The notes beneath the pieces are model-generated. The model did no database searches. It was not told the origin of the DNA and saw only the letters and a program-made list of their open reading frames with translations. Position numbers and translations under genes: made by a program. Source: Yponomeuta sedellus (Eukaryota > Arthropoda > Insecta > Lepidoptera > Yponomeutidae). From it: a DNA stretch of 64,000 nucleotides. This document shows positions 54,225-63,200 of this stretch, piece by piece. Location of the stretch: positions 5,918,804 through 5,982,803 of the forward strand of contig OW203749.1 of assembly GCA_934045075.1 (NCBI GenBank), read 5' to 3'. Each line of letters opens with the position of its first letter. Position 1 is the stretch's first letter.

Positions 54225-57200
54225 CATACATACATACATACATACATACATACATACATACATACATACATACATACATACATACATACATACATACATA
54301 CATACATACATACATACATACATACATACATACATACATACATACATACATACATACATACATACATACATACATAACCTCACGCCTGTATCCGAGAGGA
54401 GTAGGCAGAGACCAGGGACTGCCACTAACCACGATCCTGACAGATCATCTTCGCTTCATCAACGTTCATAAGCCTTCGAACTTCGAATCGTTACTTTTTT
54501 ATCTTTCCCTATGCTAATACATCCCCTATTTGGTCGATGTTCCGTCTGGGACGTCCCTTACCAGCCCTTCCTTCATCCCCTCCACATGTCCAAACCAACG
54601 CAACATTCCTTTCTCAATTCTAGTCACTACATCCTCTTTCAGACCACAACGTTCTCTTATCAGACTATTGCATATCCTGTCAACTTACCTTGAACTTAAT
54701 TCCGGAGTTTTTCAAGGAGTCGCAGTGCGCCTCCCCAAAGGCCCCCTTTACCGGTGTCGAGTGTGAGGAGCTACCGCACGTGGACTCTCGGCCGCCGAAC
54801 ACCTGGAGATAATTTATATGTGACAGTCGAAATACTTGCTAGAAGCAGGAAATTCGAACAGAGAGATAAGCTCGCTTTTGTACACAATGTATATTCTTGT
54901 TACTTGTTTCAATGAATAATGATAATATAATCAGTCTAAGTAACATGCCTCTAGCATCTATAGGTAATCTAAGGATATCGAGGTTATGGTGGTAGTCTTC
55001 TGTCTATCCTGCACTTGACCGCGTCTGTTGTTGCTTAACTTAAGTGATTGATTCCAATCACTCGGTTCGACTAGGCCACGAGCGCTTAATTTTTAATTCA
55101 TAGTTTAAATGTTTCTAAATTTTAAAATGTTATGCTAATTTCATACGCCATGTTAACTGTCTTATCAGACTTTCTTTCCTGCCTTCTTTTCTGTATTTTC
55201 TTGCTTAAATGCTTGGCTAACCGTGTCAGCACACGGGCTAACCGTAATGCACGGTTAGCCCGTGTGCTGACACGGTCAGCCAAGCATTCCGATTGCTCGC
55301 TTTTAATTTATAGTTTAAATGTTTTTAAATTTTAAAATGTTATGCTAGTTTAAATTTCAGTGATACACGTACATTGTAATATTGCTTTTCATACGCCATG
55401 TCAACGTCTTATCAGACTTTCTTTTCTATATTTTCCTTTTATTGTAAAATTTGGTATATCTATCTATGTGGCTTTAAATAAATATTTTTCTTCTTCTTCA
55501 GTCACCACTATGCAGGTTTTACGCCTAGTGTGGAGACCAATGCAATGATTGTATGTGATTTTCTATTCCAAATCTGCCTGAAGTAATGAAGTAATTTTCA
55601 ACACTTGCAGCCCCGTGTAACTTACTTTGCAGTCAGGTTTTACATCGGAGTGATATCGCTGTACCCACATGATTATATATTGTTACGGGCTAGGGTTCTG
55701 GATTTGGATATAAAAGGCCAATGACAGCTTCTTAGGATTTATTCACGCAGGGTCTGGTCTGCAGGTCTTCACGACACGAAGTCCACACGTAGATTCCGAT
55801 CGCAGGTCCAATCGAAGTCCAATAGTATCGCAGAGGTCGTAGGTTATCGCTCGTATCGCAGGTATGTTCGCTCGAAGTTCACTCTTCGCTCTTCCAAACG
55901 GAACTGACAGCGCGCCGCGGCGGCCGCTATTTATATCCGCCGGCCAGGGTTCTAGAACATTCCCGTAACTACGTACCTACACTCGGTACACGCGGCAAGG
56001 TCGCTCGAACAGTTACTCATTTAAAGAGTTTTGCACCTTACGCTTGTGGACATACGAGTCATTATTGCTTGCAGCGTTTATTGTTTACTAAAACGCAGCA
56101 TGCGGCGACTATTCTAGATGGTTCGGGATAGGACCGCGACAATATTTTTTTTTTTTAATGCACTAACCCGTGGTAAGAACAATTTTTAAAAACCTATTTA
56201 GAGGCTTAAATTTCCACCTATGCTATAAATAGGTTCATAAAAATTGTCCTTAGCACGGGTTAGTGCATTAAAAAAAAAAAGAATATAATCATGTGGGTAC
56301 AGTGATATCACTCCGATGTAAAACCTGACTGCAAAGTAAGGTACTCGGGGCTGCAAGTGTTGAGAATTACTTCATTAGTTCAGCAAGATGTTTCTGCCTG
56401 TACGTATACAGAGAGTATTGTAAAGAGGTTCGGAATTTCACTGATGCCGGTGAGTCGCCCATTAGCTGAGTTGGGTGAGCGCTGGCACGGTTAGCCAGAG
56501 CTCGCGGGATCGAGTCCCGGCATGGGTGGAATTTTAAGCCTTTAAATAGGTTTTTAAAAATTTCAATTCAATAATATTTTTTTTATGAAAAAGTTACCCG
56601 TATAGCGTCCGACAGTAATGGTTCACAGCAGCACCCGTCCTCGTAGTAAAGCGCCTTGTATTTGTTCTTCAGCCAGGCCAGACTTCTGTCCGCCAGTTTG
56701 GCTTGACTCATCAGAGATCTGATCACAGAATGTAGACCCACCACCCATACCCTGAAAGAGGAGATACATTCATTATTTTTTACTTCTTGTGCTTTATCGT
56801 AGGTAGGTAGAGCTATGAATAAACTCGGGAACCTAGAGCAAGTTAGTGATGATTGGATTTTATTGTATTGAGCGAGAGCTTATAAGCTGGCTTGTGAATT
56901 CAAAAATTTTGGTGACTACAGCAGGGCCTCGATACCCCGATACCCTCGATACCGTACCGACCCAGCTAGTCGTAACGCCTCTATAATCCGAACGACCCCC
57001 CCTCAAGCCTGCGCAACCGCCGTCTCCCACAGTTTCTGTCTCGCAGTGCCACGCAGTGCGTTTTAGGTAGCACACGTATCGCTTGTTCGTCCGCCGCGCA
57101 CTGTTTCGCCAATAAGTATTATTTTATACTAATTATATTTTTAATGCACTAACCCGTGATTTGCCCATTGGCTCAGTTGGATAGAGCGCTGGCACGGATA

Positions 57201-60200
57201 GCCAGAGGTCGCGGGTTCGAATTCCGGCATGGGTGGATTTTTTAGCCTCTAAATAGGTTTTTAAATTATATATGTACATACATTATAATGAAAAAAAAAT
57301 GTTTTATTTCGAAAAATGCCTTTCAAAATGCATAAATACTATAATCCGAACGCTTCGTACATCCGAACAGGGTATAAATTTTCGGTGTTCGGATTATCGA
57401 GGCCCTGCTGTAAGTGGAAATTTATTTAATTTTAACCGGATAAACATACAAGGCTTCTTAACGGTCCGACCAGGTTTCGCTCTGATTCGCAATATATGAA
57501 GATTGTTCTTTTTTATTTAATTGCTGGTTGGCTCTTAAGTTATTCTTCATTTACATTTAAACTGTTTTATATTTTTGTTTTCACCGGGCAGTTATCTCTT
57601 ACTACATCCTACATATTTACTACATGTTTCTTACAAGTGACTTTTTCTCGAAGGTCTGGGATTTGTTTTCTTCAATATTTTTTCAACAACAAGCTTTTGA
57701 AATTCAGCTATTTCAGTATAAATTTGAGCCAGTACTGGAAAAGAAAGCTCAAAAAAGGCTTCCATTTCAGGGTACTGAGATTAACCTCCTAAGTTCTGAA
57801 TTTGAAAAACGAAAACCATTGTTATTATCACGGTCAGGAGGTTACGTCAAATGTCTTAAAGAGTTCAACTTAGGAATTTAAAGACGTAGAAAGCCGCATC
57901 AAAATGTTAAGGACTCCCACACTTACCTATACAAATAAGTCGGAAACATAATGTGCACAGTCCGGTTGTCGCTCAGCGTATTCCCATACACTAAGCTGAT
58001 GATGTTCACTCCGTCAGGCCCCTGCGCCTCTAAGCCGTGCCTCCGGGCGCAAGCCAGCAGCTCCTGGACTTCTCTTGAATCCAGGAGTTTGCCGCCTAAT
58101 CGCATATCTTTGACGCACTGGAGATCGATGAACCTGGAAAATTCGAAAAAATTAAATGTTTAGTTATGAGTATGAAATGAAGAACTCGATGAAAATTGTT
58201 TACGTAGCCTCTATGTCTGTGTCCCACTGCTGGGCAAAGGCCTCCCCCAATTCAGTCCAGAGTTTCCTGCCCTGGGCCACCTCAGACCACTCCGGCAGAT
58301 GGTTGCCGAGATCACCTCTCCACCGTCTTCTAGGCCGGCCTCGATTTCGATGTCCGTCGTGTGGCACCCACTCGGTGACGAGTTTCGCCCACCTGTCCGG
58401 GTGCATGCGACTGACATGACCAGCCCAGCTCCACTTCAGTTTCGCCGTCTGGACGTAGTGTGGTATTTCGGACAGTTAGCAATTCGGTAGCATCAATTCA
58501 AGCTCAGGTACTGTTGAACTCGATAATATCTACTTTTTAAAAGTTACCTATTAATGTAAGTTTATTATTAAATAAATAATAAATAGCGGTGGTAGCTCAG
58601 TGGGTAGAACCATGGACTGGCAAGCGAGAGCCCCAGGTTCGATCCCGAGTGCGGGCATGTACCAATGACTTTGTTTAATTTCAAAGTTACGTACATTTGC
58701 GAATTTGTAGTCGCAATACCACACGCTAACTGTGAAGGAAAACATCGTGAGGAAACCCGCGGCTTGGTTGGCTCCGCACGTATTGTTTAGTCTTTCCTGT
58801 GGGCTAGGCCGACTAAGCTGTCAGGATGGTATAGGTGCTGGGCAAGCCTACACCATCTATAAAACTATGTCCCAGGCACTACAGCGTCGGAGTGGTCCCT
58901 TCACCCATCTAGTGTGAGTGAAGATACCACTGGACGTTGTATAAATCATCTCATTACGTAGATGCAAAAAAGGCCAATATATATATATATTATTAAATAC
59001 CCACTGAACGTGGATTACGTGACGCTCCACTTGAATAAGTAACTAAGTTAAAAGACTCCAACTTGAGACCTCCAGAATTCCAATAATTATCTACATACTT
59101 TCGTACGTGAAGCAGTTTACGGTCATTGAATGTGAAAGTTTGTAATTAGATATACAGCGTGTCTCATTCAAATCGGTCAGTATGGGAAAGTCTGAAACTA
59201 TAAGACATACGAAGATCTGTTCTGAGGAACCATGTCATCGATTTTAATAAAAAGAAAAACTGCATTCATACATTTCAAAAAAACATCTGTAGTCCGTTCG
59301 GGAATCGAACCCGGTTGTTTTGAAAAAAAAACCTACACTATGTCTATTTAGATATCGATTGTGTAGGTCTTAAGCAGTAAATGTCTGTATGAAACATGAT
59401 GTCTAAAATGAATAAAATGCATTTTAACGACTCCGGCATAAATTGGTAAATTAAATCATTCAGTAAATTAAGTCAATGTGGACATTCACTGCAACTTCGA
59501 TTTTGTATGCTATTACTAATGCAGCCTATACATCTAGTTAGGTCCCACAGGCGGCAGGACTTCTCTTAAAGTATGGGCTTAATAACTACGCGTGCCCACC
59601 GCGTATTTGCAATTTTAGGCGCATATGTGAATACCCCAAACATTCAGGTTTCCTCTCTATGTTTTACAGTCATCATCATCAACCTATTATGTCCCCACCG
59701 AGGGGCACTGGTCTCTTCCCTGAGGAAGGTATAGGCCATACTCCACCACGGGGGCCAAGTCCGGACTGGTGGAGGCTTGCAAGACTAGTGGCTGGTCTTA
59801 CTGTCAGAAGTTATCAAGCCGCCCTAAGGCCTCTGACATGGCTGGACATGGATTAACGACTGCCACTGTTTTACAGTTAGCAAGTGATATTGCATGTGTT
59901 ACTTGCTATCAAGTAACTGTTTTTTCATTTCTTATACTCGGAAAGTAGTGTTGTTTTGATCTGATAATTGGGTGGAAAATGATGCTTCCCTCCCTAGAGA
60001 GGGAAAAACTCATTCAAATTACTTCCCACCTAAGGGCCGGAATGAACTTTAAGAATAGAACTACTGGCAACTGTGAAGAGTTTTATGTAAGAACGAACTA
60101 ATTAAAAAAAATGCTGCGGCAATGTGAGTTTCTAAACAGCCAGTACTGTGAACTTAGCGCAAACTTCTTTAAGCGGAATAAGCCGCAACCATTACGCGGT

Positions 60201-63200
60201 GAGTTCCATATTTAAAATTTAAAAAGTTGATATAGGTTTGGCGGGATACTAATCTGGTATATGTATCTGTGACGGAATTCAAAAAAATAGGCTATAAACT
60301 TTTATGCTCATTTTTTATTTTAATATTAAAAATGAGTTTTTATTTTCTTCATTTTCGATATGAAAAGTAGAGTGTTTAACACGGGTAAAAGAGTCAATTC
60401 CTCGGACTATAGTCTAAATACATTGGGAATTGATTTTTTCTACCCTTGGTTCACAATATACTATTTCATTCAGCACTAACCCTTCTTCACCGACGACACC
60501 GGCTTCGTTCTCGTGTGCTAAATTGGCCGTGTACTTCAGGGGGATTACTTCCTCGGGGTTGTACGATAGGCTGATTTCCGGTTGCTGTACGGTTTCCGCT
60601 GGGGTTTCACCTGGAAAATTTACAGAACTACTTCAGTTTTTTTTTTAATGCACTAACTCGTGCGAAGGACAATTTAAAAACCTATTTAGAGGCTAAAAAT
60701 TCCACCCATGCAAATTAAGTGATGCAAATTACTTCAGCCAGATGTCGCTGCCTGTACGTAAAACAGAGAATATTGTAAAGAAGTTCGAAATTTCACTGAA
60801 ATGCCGGTGAGTCACCCATTAGCTCAGTTGGAAAGAGCGCTGGCACGGATAGAGGTCGCGGGTTCGAATCCCGGCATGGGTGGAATTTTTGGCTCTAAAT
60901 AGAAGGCTACGTGTCAAGCGTTTCAAGATTGTCACTAGAGCCTCCACAACATAAATTGTATCTAATGGACTAACCGTGATGCGTGTGGTGGGGATGCGCA
61001 GGGCGACACCACGCTAGTAACGCGCATGCGCGCTCTAGCCTCAGCTGCGCTGCCGCACCACTCCATTCGGCTTCGCAGACCACACACGCGGTGCCGTGAT
61101 GCATGATCTGTCGATGAAGAACGTCAATCAGGAACAAAAAGTGATCCCATCTTGCAGACAATCAATCATTCCAGTCCGCAATTTGTCAATTTCTTTCCGT
61201 CCTTGGCTATCCTTATCCAGCCGCTGCCAGCAATAATAATAATAATAATCGTTTATTTCGAACCATAAAATCCATATAACTTAACTGTGTCAGTTTTGCC
61301 AGTTGGTGGAAGTCCTAGGCTGCTTTTATTATAAAGGCGTTCTACCATTCAGTGCTGGCTTAGAACAGAGAAGCATGATATATATGTATATAAGGTGGGA
61401 TCGAATTAAGCGCAAATACTTTAAGGGCAGGTTAGAAACATTTAATAAAGTTGTTTTGTAAATTTTTACAACGTTTTGTACGCTAGTTATCGAGAAATGC
61501 TCAAAAATCAAAACCGTGAAAAAACACCCTGTATTTTGCCGCGCTTTTTCACATTATGGTAAAGGGGTCTCCGCCTGATCTTATTATCATAGATGTCATA
61601 GAAAATTAATACACACTCTTTGGATTTGGTTGCTATGTAACCTAAGAAAATAATATAATTTTCATTCTAGAAATACGTTTTATTTTGTTAGTGATAGTGT
61701 GCTCATCACGGTTTCAGAACCTTGAAGGGAATCTCGCCAGTCTTATGAAGTTTTCAGACATAACCGGGCGGGAACCGTGCTGTTGCCGCAAACTTGACTT
61801 TAAGAAAACGCTTAAAACCTTTTTACATTTAAAAACCTATTTAGAGGCAAAAAATTTCACCCTTGCCGGGATTCGAACCCGCAACCTCTGGCTATCCGTG
61901 CCAGCGCTCTACCAATTGAGTCAATTGCTCAATTGGTAGAGCGCTGGCACGGATAGCCAGAGGTTGCGGGTTCAAATCCCGGCATGGGTGAAATTTTTAG
62001 CCTCTAAATAGGTTAAAAATAAAAATAGTATAACCTTAACCTTTTTACATTTTTACACAACACTGGCCTCAATTTTGCGAGATGTCAAACTTACAATTTA
62101 AAAAGTAATGAAAATCTGAAAGTTTGGGGTACAGGATGTAGTCATTTGAAAAAATAAAAAAAAAACTAGCGTGTATTTTTTTTTAAATATACGCCTAATA
62201 TATTTCTCTCACTTAATTGTGCCACTCCTGAAATTATTAGCGCTTAATTCGATCCCACCTTATATTGGCTTAGATTGTCGGCCCCAAACTTCTCGGAAGA
62301 ATAATGGAAAGTTAATAAAACTTTTTCTTAAAAAAAAATAAGGACACCTGGGTGACTGCAATGAATATCTGCTGTCAACTGTCTGATATTGTTAAATGTC
62401 TCGAAACGCCTCTGAGGTAGAGCAGCCTTAGACTGTTATTGTCAAAATTTTGATAATTATAGTATCAGTTGGCATATCGATTAGGCGCGCGTCCAGTCTA
62501 TTGATGAAGCTATAAAGGCCAAGGTCTGCTAAGCTTATGCCTTTTCTATCCATAATAGATGACTTACGCAGCGTCCAGTGGCATTTTCTTTCGATTGGAT
62601 ATCCATGTATTTTTAGATGGACTAGGTTTCCGCATAAGTCTATCTAAAAATATGTTCCGAAAAATAAGAAAGAGGTGTTTTTGATTTTGCTTCATCACAC
62701 GTCTAAGTATCACCATTAATTCTCCAGTAATTCTCTATGATTGACCTTTTTACGTCTACGTAATGAGATAATTTACACAGCGTCCAGTGGCATCTTCACT
62801 CACACTGGATGGGTGAAGTCGAACGCTTCATTGTCTGAGACATTGTTTTTTTAGATGAAGTAGGTTTGCTGGAAGAAATCTCATGCAGAGATAAGCTCGC
62901 CTTTGCACATGTATTTTCTTGCATTGTATTTCTTTTTTGTGTTTTTCGTGTGCAATAAAGTAATAATAATAACATAACACTTACATACAAGCACATAGTG
63001 TATAAATACTTTAATAGGTTTGCCAACACCTTTACTATCCTGACAGCTAAGTCAGCCTAGGCCACAGGAATGATTAGACAATATGTGTGGTGCCAATAAA
63101 ATCACTCGGATGCTGTAGTGCCTGGGACATGGTTTTATTTACATTCTTTTATCCACTGAGCAAGGCACTTTGATTGGAGCCACTTTGAAACACGCTTTTC

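Noticed and set aside
53924..54517. 197-residue open frame with HTYI repeats
   Set aside because: It runs through the CATA microsatellite and LINE/SINE scraps; no splice or protein-family support.
58585..58662. Possible tRNA gene with good D and T arms
   Set aside because: Followed by the same CATGTACCAAT body as the copy at 50530, so it is read as a SINE; a folding check would settle it.
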